Source: Candidatus Eiseniibacteriota bacterium
GTDB lineage: Bacteria > Eisenbacteria > RBG-16-71-46
DNA length: 36,302 nt
Direction: 5' to 3'
Assembly (NCBI GenBank): GCA_016223045.1
Contig: JACRPT010000116.1
Coordinates: forward strand, 1 to 36,302
This document shows positions 14,758 to 25,224 of the stretch, piece after piece (the first letter of the stretch is position 1; each line of letters starts with the position of its first letter). Under the pieces are notes generated by a model. The model saw only the letters and a list, made by a program, of their open reading frames with translations, searched no databases and was not told the origin of the DNA. The position numbers were made by a program, and so were the translations under genes.

Positions 14758-17367
14758 ATGAAGGATCATCCGATCGGAGTCCCGGGCGCACACGGCGGCT
14801 CACACCTCGTCCCGATCGGGCTGCGCGAGCTGCTCGACGCGGCCCCCGACGTGGTGTGCTGCTGCGACGCCGACGGCCGCCTGCTGTGGCTGAACCCCGC
14901 CTTCGAGACCCTCACGGGCCGCGAGGCCGCGGGGCAGATCGGCCGCCACTTCTCCGCGCTCATCGCTGTCGAGGACCGCGGTCGTGTGCTGCGCGCGACG
15001 CTGCGCCAGCGCCGTCGCCGCACGCCGGTCACCGAGGTGGCGCTCGCGCTGGCGGGCGCGGAGGGCCGCACGGTGAACGTGCGCGCACGCGTGCGCCTGC
15101 TCGAGCGCGCCGACGGCGGGCAGGTGTTCGTGGCGGTGGCGCGCGAAGCGGCGCCGGCGGCGGAACCGGCGTTGCCCCACGGTCGCGCTCCGGAGACCGC
15201 CCTCGAGCGCCAGGTCCATGAGCTGACCGGGCAGGTGGAGGAGGCGCGCGGGCTGGCCCAGGCCAAGGCCGACTTCCTCTCCACCATGAGCCATGAGATC
15301 CGCACGCCGATGAACGGCATCATGGGGATGAGCCACCTGCTGCTCGAGACCGAGCTGGACCGCGATCAGCGCGCGATGGTGGAGGTGATGCAGAACTCGA
15401 GCCGCATGCTGCTGGCGCTGGTCAACGACACGCTCGACTTCTCCAAGATCGAGTCGGGCCGGCTCGAGCTGGAGCACATCGACTTCGACCTGCGCGTGGC
15501 GGTCTCCGAGATCGTGGCGTTGCTGGCGCCGACCGCGAACGAGAAGGGCCTGGACATGGAATGCAGGGTGAGCCACGAGGTGCCCTCGCGCCTCAGGGGC
15601 GACCCCGGCCGGCTGCGCCAGGTGCTGCTGAACCTGGCGAGCAACGCCATCAAGTTCACCGAGAAGGGCGGCGTGACGGTCTCGATCGAGCGCCTGAGCG
15701 AGGACGACCAGCACGTCTCCCTGCGCCTCGCGGTGAGCGACACCGGCATCGGCATCACCGAAGAGCAGAGGGCAAGGCTGTTCGAGGCTTACCGCCAGGC
15801 GGACGCCTCGACCTCGCGCAAGTACGGCGGCACCGGGCTCGGGCTGGCAATCTCGCGCAAGCTGGTGGGTCTGATGGGCGGCGAGGTGGGGGTGGAGAGC
15901 GAGCCGGGCGCGGGCAGCACGTTCTGGTTCAATGTCGGATTGGAGAAGCAGCCGCGCGAGCAGACGCCGGCGCGGCCCCCGGACGTCGAGCTGCAGGGCG
16001 CGCCCGTGCTGGTGGTGGACCCCTCGAGCGTGGCGCGCCGGCTGCTGTGCGAGCAGCTCGCGAGCTGGGGCTGTCGTGTCGGCGAGGCCGCGGACGCGGA
16101 GCAGGCGATGGAGCAGCTGTGCGCCGCGGCGACCGCCGGGAAGCCCTACCGCATCGCGATCATCGAGCGCGAGCTGGGCGCACCGAACGGCGAGGAGCTG
16201 GGCGCCGCGGTGCGCAACCGCGAGCAGCTCGCCGCGACGCTCATGGTGCTGGTGACGACCGTCGGCCGGCGCGGCGACGCGGTCCGCGCCCGGGAGCGCG
16301 GGTTCTCGGCCTACCTGCTCAAGCCCTTCGACTGGGAGGACCTCACGGCGGCGCTCGTCGAGGTGCTGCACGGCGGCGACGCGGCGCCGGAGCAGGAGTC
16401 GCCGTCGCTGGTCACGCGCCACTCGCTCGCCGAGGCCCGCCGCGGCCGGGTGCGCGCGCTGCTGGTCGAGGACAGCGCCGTGAACCAGCTGGTCGCTCAG
16501 TGGACGCTGCACCGTCTCGGCTACACGCTCGACATGGCCACGACCGGCGCGGAAGCGCTCGAAGCGTGCGCGAAGCAGGCCTACGACCTGGTGCTCATGG
16601 ACCTGCATCTGCCCGACATGGACGGCTTCGAGCTGACGGCGGAGCTGCGGGCCCGCGACGGCGATGCGCGCCATACGCCGATCGTGGCGATGACGGGAAG
16701 CGCGCTCCCCGGCGACCGCGAGAAGTGCCTGGCGGCGGGGATGGACGACTACCTCACCAAGCCGGTGGACCTGGGGCTGCTGTGCCAGGTGGTGGAGCAC
16801 TGGACCGCGGGAGTGTCGGGCGAAGCGCCCGGACCGCGCGCGGGAGCCGAGTCGGAGACGGCGCCGGCCGCGTCGGGTCAGGCGACCGGGTCCGCGGGGA
16901 CGGAGACCGGCGACGTGGCGGCGGCCGCGCCCGCCCCGACGCCCGACCTGCTCTCGGAGGCCGACGTGCTCCCGATTCAGGCGGGCGCGCCCGAGCCGGG
17001 CCCGGAGGACGGACCGCAGCCGGCGCTCGACGTGGAGCGGCTCGAGGAGATGTGCATGGGCGTCCCGGCGCTGCGCGACTCGCTCCTCAACACCTTCCTG
17101 GGCGAGGTGCGCCCGCGCCTGGATCGGCTGGGCGAGGCGGTCGCGGCGCTGGACGCCAGGCGCGTCGAGTTCGAGGCGCACGGCCTCAAGGGCATGTCGG
17201 CCACGGTCGGCGCGCTCCCGAGCGCCGAGGTGTTCCTCCAGCTCGAGGAGCTGGGGCGCGAGGGTGACCTCGCCGGCGCGGGCCCGCTGATGAAGCGCGC
17301 GCTGCTCGAGGTGGCACGCGCCGAGCGCTTCGTCAGTGGCATGGAGCGCGACCTGCTGGCGGCGTAG
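14758..17367 (+). CDS. cytoplasmic hybrid histidine kinase, PAS-HisKA-HATPase-REC-REC-Hpt
   Basis: 869 residues with no membrane segment. A PAS domain (about 22-130) is followed by a linker helix, then HisKA with the phosphorylated H179 ([13 protein letters not shown]). The HATPase has an N box ([11 protein letters not shown]), G1 (SDTGIGI) and G2 ([13 protein letters not shown]). The first receiver (416-537) is degenerate: the phospho-acceptor position is E470 (IAIIERELG), although K522 (LLKPF) is kept. The second receiver (566-680) is complete, with E571-D572, D615 ([13 protein letters not shown]) and K668. A Pro/Ala-rich linker leads to an Hpt domain with H808 ([13 protein letters not shown]). 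The order supports an H179-D615-H808 relay to an unlinked response regulator. ATG 14758 has only a weak GAGG upstream. No partner regulator gene is adjacent. Confidence 0.93.
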   Translation: MKDHPIGVPGAHGGSHLVPIGLRELLDAAPDVVCCCDADGRLLWLNPAFETLTGREAAGQIGRHFSALIAVEDRGRVLRATLRQRRRRTPVTEVALALAGAEGRTVNVRARVRLLERADGGQVFVAVAREAAPAAEPALPHGRAPETALERQVHELTGQVEEARGLAQAKADFLSTMSHEIRTPMNGIMGMSHLLLETELDRDQRAMVEVMQNSSRMLLALVNDTLDFSKIESGRLELEHIDFDLRVAVSEIVALLAPTANEKGLDMECRVSHEVPSRLRGDPGRLRQVLLNLASNAIKFTEKGGVTVSIERLSEDDQHVSLRLAVSDTGIGITEEQRARLFEAYRQADASTSRKYGGTGLGLAISRKLVGLMGGEVGVESEPGAGSTFWFNVGLEKQPREQTPARPPDVELQGAPVLVVDPSSVARRLLCEQLASWGCRVGEAADAEQAMEQLCAAATAGKPYRIAIIERELGAPNGEELGAAVRNREQLAATLMVLVTTVGRRGDAVRARERGFSAYLLKPFDWEDLTAALVEVLHGGDAAPEQESPSLVTRHSLAEARRGRVRALLVEDSAVNQLVAQWTLHRLGYTLDMATTGAEALEACAKQAYDLVLMDLHLPDMDGFELTAELRARDGDARHTPIVAMTGSALPGDREKCLAAGMDDYLTKPVDLGLLCQVVEHWTAGVSGEAPGPRAGAESETAPAASGQATGSAGTETGDVAAAAPAPTPDLLSEADVLPIQAGAPEPGPEDGPQPALDVERLEEMCMGVPALRDSLLNTFLGEVRPRLDRLGEAVAALDARRVEFEAHGLKGMSATVGALPSAEVFLQLEELGREGDLAGAGPLMKRALLEVARAERFVSGMERDLLAA

Positions 17368-17478
17368 CGCGCACATCGGCTGTGCTGAGGTCGCGCGCGC
17401 CGAGCATTCCATCGGCGGCATGGAGCGCGACCTGCCCGCGGCGTAGCGCGCGCATCGGCTGTGCTAAGGTGCGCGGCG
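17321..17478 (+). repeat. 79-bp imperfect tandem duplication across the kinase/MFS junction
   Basis: Copy 1 is 17321-17399 and copy 2 is 17400-17478. Both contain GGCATGGAGCGCGACCTG, a GCGGCGTAGCGCGC block and an ATCGGCTGTGCT block. I count about 15 mismatches in 79. Copy 1 holds the last codons and stop of the kinase gene. Copy 2 is untranslated and supplies the leader of the MFS gene. Confidence 0.85.
17465..17470 (+). promoter_or_regulatory. candidate minus-10 TAAGGT (or ribosome-binding site) 8 nt before the MFS start
   Basis: TGC-TAAGGT ends eight bases before ATG 17479, the same arrangement as other possible leaderless starts here. AAGG could instead be a ribosome-binding site. The equivalent place in copy 1 of the duplication reads TGAGGT. 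Confidence 0.3.
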
Positions 17479-18666
17479 ATGCGCTCCTTCCTCACCCCGC
17501 GGCTGGCGCTGCTGGCGCTCGCGCACTTCACCATCGATTCCTACTCCAGCTTCCTCTCGCCGCTGCTGCCGCTGCTGGTGACGAAGCTGGACCTGAGCCT
17601 CACGCTGGTGGGCGCGCTGGTGGCGCTGTCGTCGGTCTCCTCCTCGTTCGCGCAGCCGCTGTTCGGTTGGCTCTCGGACCGGCTCCACCGACCGTGGTTC
17701 GTGGCGCTCGGGCCGCTGGTGGCGGCGGTGTTCCTGAGCGCGATCGGGCTCGCGCCCACGTTCCAGGCGCTGGTCGCGCTGCTGATGCTGGGTGGCATGG
17801 GGGTCGCCGCGTTCCACCCGCAGGCCGCAGTGCTGGCCGGCGAGTCTCCGGAGCGCCGCGGGCTGGCGATGTCGTTCTTCATCACCGGCGGCACGCTGGG
17901 CTTCGCGCTCGGCCCGCTGTTCGCCGTGGCGGTGGTCGGCGCCTTCGGCCTCGAGCGCACCTGGGTCGCGCTGCTGCCCGGCGTCGCCATCTGCGTCGTC
18001 CTGCTCGCGATGTTCGGGCGGCTCCACCGGCAGGCGCGCGAGCGCGGGCCGCGCCCTGCGCTGCGCGAGCTCAGGCCGGTGGTGCGGCCGCTCACGCTCC
18101 TCTACCTGGTGGTGGTGTGCCGCTCGGCGGTCTCCTACGGTTTCATGACCTTCCTGCCGCTGCGGCTGCACGACCATCACTTCCCGGTGACGGTGGGCGG
18201 TGCGGTGCTCACCGCGTACCTCGGCCTGGGCGCGCTTGGCGGTTTCTTCGGCGGCTGGCTCGCCGACCGCTGGGGCGGGCGGCGCGTCGTGGTGCGGTCC
18301 TTCGTCGGCGCGATCCCGCTGTTCTTCGCGTTCCTGGTGCTGCCCGACGTGCCGGGCATCGTGTGCCTGGTGGTCGGCAGCTTCATCCTGCAGGGCTCGC
18401 TGCCGGTCAACGTGGTGCTCGGCCAGGAGCTGTCGCCACGGCATTCCTCGACCATCTCGAGCCTGCTGATGGGCGCGGCGTGGGGCGTGGGGGCGCTCTT
18501 GATCGGCCCGATCGGCGCGCTCGCCGACCACCTCGGGCTGGCCGCGGCGCTGGCGTGCCTGACCGGGCTGCTGGTGATCGGCCTGTTCTGTGCGATCGGG
18601 CTGCCCTCACCCGGCCACGCGCCGCGCCTGGTGGACCCGATGGCGCCTGGCGGTGTGGGGGAGTAG
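17479..18666 (+). CDS. MFS transporter of the fosmidomycin-resistance (Fsr-like) group
   Basis: 395 residues with 12 predicted membrane spans. The N-terminal LALAHFTIDSYSSFLSPLLP is characteristic of the Fsr group. The MFS loop 2-3 motif appears as GWLSDRLHRPWF, with its second-half copy GGWLADRWGGRRVVV, and AAFHPQAAVLAGE and GQELSPRHSSTISSLLMGAAW are further group-like segments. It would be a proton-driven drug or metabolite exporter; the substrate is not readable. ATG 17479 is preferred over an in-frame TTG at 17461. Its leader is the second copy of a tandem duplication that starts in the kinase gene. Confidence 0.88.
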   Translation: MRSFLTPRLALLALAHFTIDSYSSFLSPLLPLLVTKLDLSLTLVGALVALSSVSSSFAQPLFGWLSDRLHRPWFVALGPLVAAVFLSAIGLAPTFQALVALLMLGGMGVAAFHPQAAVLAGESPERRGLAMSFFITGGTLGFALGPLFAVAVVGAFGLERTWVALLPGVAICVVLLAMFGRLHRQARERGPRPALRELRPVVRPLTLLYLVVVCRSAVSYGFMTFLPLRLHDHHFPVTVGGAVLTAYLGLGALGGFFGGWLADRWGGRRVVVRSFVGAIPLFFAFLVLPDVPGIVCLVVGSFILQGSLPVNVVLGQELSPRHSSTISSLLMGAAWGVGALLIGPIGALADHLGLAAALACLTGLLVIGLFCAIGLPSPGHAPRLVDPMAPGGVGE

Positions 18667-18836
18667 GCGGGAGCCGCGATCCCGGGCCGGAGCGCGCCGC
18701 GCCGCCGGCCGCGCGGTGGCGATGACGTGGCCGTTTGCTCGGCGCCGGCCGCGGGCCGGCGCGACCACACCGCGGTCCCCGCGACACGGCGGGGCGCAGG
18801 CATCCTCGAGCGGGCGCGGGCCCCGGCGCTTGCCGC

Positions 18837-18865
18837 TTGCGCTCCGGCGCCCGGCGCGGTTTCAT
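18837..18865 (+). promoter_or_regulatory. candidate promoter of the gnd-zwf-pgl operon, TTGCGC - 17 bp - TTTCAT
   Basis: TTGCGC (18837-18842) and TTTCAT (18860-18865) are 17 bp apart. A start near 18872 leaves a 25-nt leader holding AAAGGAG (18885-18891). Confidence 0.4.
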
Positions 18866-18896
18866 GCGGGCGCACCCCACCCGCAAAGGAGCGCAC

Positions 18897-19793
18897 ATGG
18901 ATCTCGGGATCGTCGGACTCGGCCGCATGGGCTTCAACATGACGCTGCGCCTGCTCCAGGGCGGGCACCGCGTGGTGGCGCACAATCGCTCCGCGCCCCG
19001 GGTGGACGAGGCCAGGGCGCGTGGCGCGGTGCCGGCCTACACGCTGGCCGAGCTGGTCGCGGCGCTCGAACCGCCGCGCGTGGTGTGGACGATGGTCCCG
19101 GCCGGCGCCCCGGTGGACGAGGCGATCGAGGCGCTGGTGCCGCGGCTCGCGCGCGGCGACCTGTTCGTGGACGGCGGCAACTCGAACTACCACGACTCCA
19201 AGCGCCGCGCCGAACGCCTGAAGGGCGCGGGCCTCGAGTTCGTGGACGCCGGCGTCTCGGGCGGGATCTGGGGGCTCGAGGTCGGCTACTGCACCATGCT
19301 GGGCGGCGAGCCCGCCTCGATCGCCCGCCTGAAGCCCGCGCTCGACACGCTGGCGCCGCCCGAGGGCTGGCTCCACGCCGGGCCGGCGGGCGCCGGGCAC
19401 TTCGCCAAGATGGTGCACAACGGCATCGAGTACGGGCTGATGCAGGCCTACGGCGAGGGTTTCGAGCTGCTCCAGGCGAGCGAGTACCCCTACGACCTGG
19501 CCAGGCTCGCGCACCTGTGGAACCGCGGCAGCGTGGTGCGCTCGTGGCTGCTGGAGCTGGCCGAGCGCGCGTTCGCGCAGGACCCGGGGCTCGAGCAGAT
19601 CCGCGGCTGGGTCGAGGACTCGGGGGAGGGGCGCTGGACCATCCTCGAAGCCATAGACCGCAGCGTGCCGACGCCGGTGCTGGCGCTGGCGCTGCTGTCG
19701 CGCTTCCGCTCGCGCCAGGACGACTCCTTCCGCGACAAGGTCATCGCCGCCCTGCGCGCCCAGTTCGGCGGCCACGCGGTGAAGGGAAGATAG
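18897..19793 (+). CDS. gnd: 6-phosphogluconate dehydrogenase, decarboxylating (short, probably NAD-type)
   Basis: 298 residues, the length of the short GndA/YqeC-like form rather than the 470-residue NADP form. The Rossmann motif GIVGLGRMGFNM opens the protein. VDGGNSNYHDSKRR, FVDAGVSGGIWGLE (substrate binding) and GHFAKMVHNGIEYGLMQAYG (with the catalytic Lys) follow. It converts 6-phosphogluconate to ribulose-5-phosphate and CO2. ATG 18897 lies five bases after AAAGGAG. It is first in an operon with zwf and pgl, all within a few bases of each other, so the entire oxidative branch is co-transcribed. Confidence 0.95.
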   Translation: MDLGIVGLGRMGFNMTLRLLQGGHRVVAHNRSAPRVDEARARGAVPAYTLAELVAALEPPRVVWTMVPAGAPVDEAIEALVPRLARGDLFVDGGNSNYHDSKRRAERLKGAGLEFVDAGVSGGIWGLEVGYCTMLGGEPASIARLKPALDTLAPPEGWLHAGPAGAGHFAKMVHNGIEYGLMQAYGEGFELLQASEYPYDLARLAHLWNRGSVVRSWLLELAERAFAQDPGLEQIRGWVEDSGEGRWTILEAIDRSVPTPVLALALLSRFRSRQDDSFRDKVIAALRAQFGGHAVKGR

Positions 19794-19794
19794 C

Positions 19795-21309
<1,515 letters not shown>

Positions 21310-21329
21310 GGCCCGCTGCCGGAGCGACC

Positions 21330-22031
21330 ATGGCCGTGCACATCCTCGACTCGACCGAAGCGCTGGCGAGCGCCGCGGCCGAGCGCGTGGCGTCCGCCGC
21401 GACCCGGGCCACGGCAGCGGGCGGGAACTTCGACCTGGCGCTGTCGGGGGGCCGCACGCCGCGCGGGCTCTACCGCGAGCTGGTGCTCGGACGCTACGCG
21501 GCGAGCATCGCCTGGCCCCGCGTCCACCTGTGGTTCGCGGACGAGCGCGCCGTGCCACCCGACGATCCCCGCAGCAACTGGCGGCTGGTGCGCGAGACGC
21601 TGGCGCAGCGCGCGGGGCTGACGCCCGCCCAGGTGCACCGCATGCGCGGCGAGGACGCGGACCTGGAACGCGCGGCCGCCGACTACGAGGCGATCCTGCC
21701 GGCGTCGCTCGACCTGGTGGTGCTGGGCGTGGGGGAGGACGGACACGTGGCCTCGATCTTCCCGGGCGCGCCGCCGGGCGGCGAGGGCAGGCCACGCGTG
21801 ATGGCGGTGTTCGACGCACCGAAGCCGCCGGCCCGGCGCCTGACGCTCACCGCGCGCGCCCTGCGCGAGGCGCGCGCCGTGATCGTGCTGGCCAGCGGGT
21901 CCGAGAAGGCCGAAGCGGTGCGCCGCGCGCTCGAGGAGCCGGGGGATGCCGCTGAGGTCCCGGCGCGGCTGGTGCGCGAGCGCGACTGGTTCCTCGACCG
22001 CGAGGCGGCCGCGGCGCTCGGGCGGGGTTGA
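21330..22031 (+). CDS. pgl: 6-phosphogluconolactonase
   Basis: 233 residues of the glucosamine-6-phosphate isomerase/6-phosphogluconolactonase family, DevB type. LALSGGRTPRGLYREL, VHLWFADERAVPPDDPRSNW and LDLVVLGVGEDGHVASIFPG are the three family signatures. It hydrolyses 6-phosphogluconolactone, linking Zwf to Gnd. ATG 21330 follows GGAG by five bases. It is the third gene of the oxidative pentose-phosphate operon; no terminator with a T-run follows. Confidence 0.95.
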   Translation: MAVHILDSTEALASAAAERVASAATRATAAGGNFDLALSGGRTPRGLYRELVLGRYAASIAWPRVHLWFADERAVPPDDPRSNWRLVRETLAQRAGLTPAQVHRMRGEDADLERAAADYEAILPASLDLVVLGVGEDGHVASIFPGAPPGGEGRPRVMAVFDAPKPPARRLTLTARALREARAVIVLASGSEKAEAVRRALEEPGDAAEVPARLVRERDWFLDREAAAALGRG

Positions 22032-22060
22032 GCTCGAGCGCCGCCGCCGCCGCAGGCCGG

Positions 22061-22140
22061 GACGGGTGGGAGCCCGGAAGCCGGCGCGACCCGCGGCGGA
22101 GCGGGCGGGAACCCGGAAGTCCGGCGCGACCCGCAGCGAG
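22061..22140. repeat. two 40-bp imperfect tandem copies after pgl
   Basis: Copies at 22061-22100 and 22101-22140 share GGGNGGGANCCCGGAAG and CCGGCGCGACCCGC blocks, and differ at about seven positions plus a one-base shift. They lie between pgl and the convergent HTH gene, and no coding role is seen. Confidence 0.75.
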
Positions 22141-22164
22141 GCGGGCCGCGCCGGGGAGACGGCG

Positions 22165-22503
22165 CTAGACGCGCGTGCGGCGGGCGCGGCCGCCGAACAC
22201 GGAGTCGAGGTATGAGCTGACCTCGCTGCGCACGATCTCGGGGAGGATCTGGCGCACCTTGCTCTGCACCTCGCTGCGGACCTGGCTCGTGATGTCGCCG
22301 CCGGCCCGGCGCGCGACGCGCGCGGTGCCGCCGCGACGGTTGGCGACCCCAGTCTTCTTGCGCCACGAGTAGTAGGTGACCGGAGTGACGCCGTACTTCT
22401 TCTTCACCTGCGCGGCGGTGAGTCCGCCCTTCTGCGCGGCGGCGAGGATGCTCGCGCGCTTCTCCTCGGTGTATGTCTGACGCTTCTTGCGTGTCTTGGC
22501 CAC
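22165..22503 (-). CDS. stand-alone transposase-like HTH protein
   Basis: 112 residues. The first 60 are an IS3/IS911 OrfA-like helix-turn-helix: RQTYTEEKRASILAAAQKGG, LTAAQVKKKYGVTPVTYYSW, RKKTGV. The rest is a basic, Gly/Arg linker and an amphipathic helix (SEVQSKVRQILPEIVRSEV, then SYLDSVFG) suited to oligomerisation. No DDE-domain gene, terminal repeats or target duplication is seen nearby, so this is not a complete insertion sequence. It may be a domesticated DNA-binding protein. GTG 22503 follows GGAGG by four bases; a longer frame upstream has no such site. TTGACC lies at 22583-22578 on the same strand, but no good minus-10 goes with it. Confidence 0.7.
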   Translation of the reverse strand: MAKTRKKRQTYTEEKRASILAAAQKGGLTAAQVKKKYGVTPVTYYSWRKKTGVANRRGGTARVARRAGGDITSQVRSEVQSKVRQILPEIVRSEVSSYLDSVFGGRARRTRV

Positions 22504-22638
22504 GGAACCTCCGGAAAGAGAGTGCGAAACCGTGAGGGATCTTGAGACGCCGTCAATAGGCCACAGCCCCGGCTCCCGGTCAACATCCATCATGCATGTT
22601 TGACACACGCCTGATATCCGTGTCGTGCCAAGATCGGC

Positions 22639-23616
22639 TCAGGCCACGAATACGAAGTCCGTTCCTTCCGTCATACCGCAGGACGTGAGGGCATCGCGCC
22701 ACCGGTCCCGCGCGGGAACGGCGCCGAAGACCAGCACGCAGGGAGTGCGCAGCTCGCCCGGCGGCCCGGCGTGGCGCGAACGCGGCCAGGGCCTCCCGCG
22801 CTCGATCGCGTGCGGCTCGATTCCGCCCGCCCGCAGCACGCGCTTCCACACGGCCAGGCTCTGGCCGACGCCGATGAGTCCCGCGCCGCGGCAGCCGCGC
22901 AGCGGGCCGCGCTGGAGCGCCGCGAGCTTGAGGGCGAGGAAGCGCTCGCGGGCGTAGCGGGGGTCGCGCCGCGTGGAACTGCCCGGGTGCTGGCGCCAGC
23001 CGTAGAGGGTCTCGGGCAGCTTGGCGAAACGCGCCCCGGCCTCGAACAGCCGCAGCCACAGGTCGAGGTCCTCGGCCCAGCCGCGCTCGCGCCAGCCACG
23101 CACGCGGTCGAGCCACGCGCGGCGCACGAGCGCGGTGCCGTGGGCGAGCGGGCTGTCGATCAGTGCCTCGCGCCGCATCGCGTCGTGGTCCAAGAGCGCG
23201 TTGTGCCAGTGCATCCAGCGCGCGAGTCCCACGGTCACCGCGCGCGCCGGGAACATGCGCAGGCGGCAGCCGACCACGCCCGCGCGCGGGTGGCCAGCGA
23301 GGAACGCGTGCTGGAGCCGGAAGCGCTCGCGGTGGGAGAGATCGTCCGCGTCGTGCCGGGCGACGAACGCGCCGCGCGCGAGCGCGAGCGCGGTGTTGAG
23401 TGCGGCCGGAAGCCCGCGCGGCGGCGTGTGGATCACCGTGAGGCGCGGCTCGCGCGCGGCGGCGCGGTCGAGCGCCTCGCCCGAGCCGTCGCGCGAGCCG
23501 TCGTCCACCGCGATCACCTCGAAGTCCCGGAAGGTCTGCCGCCACAGCGAGTGGAGCGACGAGGCGAGCCATGGCTCCGCGTCGCGCACCGGGAGCAGCA
23601 CCGAGAGCGAGGGCAT
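22639..23616 (-). CDS. family 2 glycosyltransferase with a C-terminal extension
   Basis: 325 residues. The GT-A core opens with SLSVLLPVRDAEPWLASSLH and continues VIAVDDGSRDGS, ARHDADDLSHRERF (the metal-binding D-A-D) and RGWAEDLDLWLRLFEAGARF (the acceptor E-D). The protein should transfer a sugar from a nucleotide donor during surface glycan synthesis. About 80 extra residues at the C-terminus (from GAGLIGVGQSLAVWKRVL to EGTDFVFVA) include an LRTPCVLVFGAVPARD strand-turn that could be a small Rossmann-like accessory domain. ATG 23616 matches the family start; ATG 23643 is possible, and neither has a good ribosome-binding site. Confidence 0.88.
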   Translation of the reverse strand: MPSLSVLLPVRDAEPWLASSLHSLWRQTFRDFEVIAVDDGSRDGSGEALDRAAAREPRLTVIHTPPRGLPAALNTALALARGAFVARHDADDLSHRERFRLQHAFLAGHPRAGVVGCRLRMFPARAVTVGLARWMHWHNALLDHDAMRREALIDSPLAHGTALVRRAWLDRVRGWRERGWAEDLDLWLRLFEAGARFAKLPETLYGWRQHPGSSTRRDPRYARERFLALKLAALQRGPLRGCRGAGLIGVGQSLAVWKRVLRAGGIEPHAIERGRPWPRSRHAGPPGELRTPCVLVFGAVPARDRWRDALTSCGMTEGTDFVFVA

Positions 23617-23772
23617 GCGCGGAGGGTAGCCCGGGCCATCCACCGACCGCCACTGTGAACGCGGCCGGGGGCGCGGGCGGGCGCCCGCCGGAGCGGAGGA
23701 GTGGCCGCCCCGCTGGGGCTCGAGCGGTCCGGGCTCGGCGGTCCGGGCTCCCGGGCCGGTCCACCTCGTCTG

Positions 23773-23779
23773 CTATCCT
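23773..23779 (+). promoter_or_regulatory. candidate minus-10 TATCCT next to the ndh start
   Basis: TGC-TATCCT ends about 7 nt before ATG 23786. There is no ribosome-binding site between them, so the transcript is probably leaderless. The minus-35 is not recognisable. Confidence 0.45.
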
Positions 23780-23785
23780 GCGCCA

Positions 23786-25156
23786 ATGGGCGGCAGGAAG
23801 CTCCTGGTGCTGGGCGGCGGGTTCGGCGGGCTCGAAGTGGCGCGTGCGATCGGGCGCTCGCGCGCGGCGCGAGCGACCTGGGACACGCTGCTGGTGGACA
23901 AGGAGAACTTCTTCCAGTTCAACCCGCTGCTGCCCGCCGTCGCGGTCGGCGCGGTCGAGACCCGGCACATCGTCTACCCGCTGCGCGACATGGCGAGCCA
24001 CCGCCACATCCGCTTCATCAAGAACAAGGCCATCGCCATAGATCTCGAGCGCCGTCGCGTGCGGCTCCACAACGACCTCGAGGAGCCGTTCGACACGCTG
24101 GTCATCGCGCTGGGCAGCGTCACCAACTACTACGGCATCCCCGGCGCCGAAGCGCACACCCGCCCGTTCAAGACCATCGCCGATGCGATGCTGCTGCGGG
24201 CACGCGTGGTCGAGCTGTTCGAGATGGCCGAACAGGCCGGGACCGACGCGCAGCGCCGGCGGCTGCTTTCCTTCGTGATCGCGGGCGGCGGCGTCACCGG
24301 CGTCGAGGTCGCAGCCGAGCTGCTCGACATGGTGCGCGACACCCTGTTGCCGCGCTATCCGAGCATCCACGCCTCGCACGTCTCGGTCACCATCGTCGAG
24401 GCGGGCGAGCGCGTGGTGGGCACCGCGATCGCCTCCCATTCGCGCTACGTCCAGCGCTACCTGGAGAAGCGCGGCGTCCGCGTCATCCTCGACCGCAAGG
24501 TGACGCGCGTCGAAGAGAAGCGCGTCCACCTGGAGGACGGGCGCGCGCTCGAAGCCTTCACCATCACCTGGACCGCCGGGGTGCGTCCGCCCGACGTGGT
24601 GACGGCGCTGCCGCTCGCCCACGACCCGGACGGCCGCGTGCGGGTGGACGAGTGCCTGCGCGCGCTCGACCCGGACGGTAAGCCGCTCGAGCACGTGTTC
24701 GTCGTCGGCGACTGCGCCGCGCGCGAGCGCGGCGACGGCGCCCTGCACCCGATGCTGGCGCAGACCGCGATCAGGATGGGGAGCCACGTGGGAAGGAACC
24801 TGGTGCGCCAGGCCGGAGGGCGCGCCGCGCTGCCGTTCACGTTCCGCGAGACGGGTTACATCATCTCGCTGGGCAAGCACAGCTCGGTGGTCGAGCTGTT
24901 CGGCGTGCGCGTCGCCGGCAGGCTCGCCTGGCTGGCCTGGGCGTTCGCGTACCTCGTCAAGATGGTGGGGTTCCGCAAGCAGCTCGAGGTGGCGATCGAT
25001 CACCTCACGCACCTGGTGTTCACGCACGACTCCTCGCAGATCCTGGCGCGCCGCACGGTGCTCACGGACGCGGAGCTGAACCTCTCGCTCGGAACGCGGG
25101 AAGCGCCGCCCGCTGCGACCGAGGGCCCGCTGGCGCGCTCGGACCGAAGCTCCTAG
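23786..25156 (+). CDS. ndh: type II NADH dehydrogenase (NAD(P)/FAD-dependent oxidoreductase)
   Basis: 456 residues. The FAD motif KLLVLGGGFGGLEVAR is at the N-terminus, DKENFFQFNPLLPAV is typical of the NDH-2 group, FVIAGGGVTGVEVAAEL is the NADH-binding motif, and HVFVVGDCA closes the FAD site. A C-terminal stretch (GRLAWLAWAFAYLVKMVGF) is the amphipathic membrane anchor. It would pass electrons from NADH to quinone without pumping protons. No ribosome-binding site precedes ATG 23786, in keeping with a leaderless transcript. The stop TAG overlaps a TAGACT that may be the minus-10 of the next gene. Confidence 0.92.
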   Translation: MGGRKLLVLGGGFGGLEVARAIGRSRAARATWDTLLVDKENFFQFNPLLPAVAVGAVETRHIVYPLRDMASHRHIRFIKNKAIAIDLERRRVRLHNDLEEPFDTLVIALGSVTNYYGIPGAEAHTRPFKTIADAMLLRARVVELFEMAEQAGTDAQRRRLLSFVIAGGGVTGVEVAAELLDMVRDTLLPRYPSIHASHVSVTIVEAGERVVGTAIASHSRYVQRYLEKRGVRVILDRKVTRVEEKRVHLEDGRALEAFTITWTAGVRPPDVVTALPLAHDPDGRVRVDECLRALDPDGKPLEHVFVVGDCAARERGDGALHPMLAQTAIRMGSHVGRNLVRQAGGRAALPFTFRETGYIISLGKHSSVVELFGVRVAGRLAWLAWAFAYLVKMVGFRKQLEVAIDHLTHLVFTHDSSQILARRTVLTDAELNLSLGTREAPPAATEGPLARSDRSS

Positions 25157-25159
25157 ACT
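25154..25159 (+). promoter_or_regulatory. candidate minus-10 TAGACT for the OsmC-family gene
   Basis: TAGACT overlaps the ndh stop codon. It would start a transcript near 25166, 60 bp before the OsmC start. Confidence 0.3.
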
Positions 25160-25224
25160 GCGGGCCGAACGTCCCCACGCGAGCACGTCCGGGATCGGGC
25201 CGCGGCCGCGGCCATGGAGATGAC

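Noticed and set aside
15561-17267. Long plus-strand ORF inside the histidine kinase
   Set aside because: It is a second frame of the kinase gene. Translation is Gly/Arg/Ala-rich without any domain, whereas the kinase frame has all its motifs.
22599-22604. TTGACA on the plus strand as a minus-35 element
   Set aside because: No minus-10 is found at 16-18 bp, and no plus-strand gene starts downstream before 23786.
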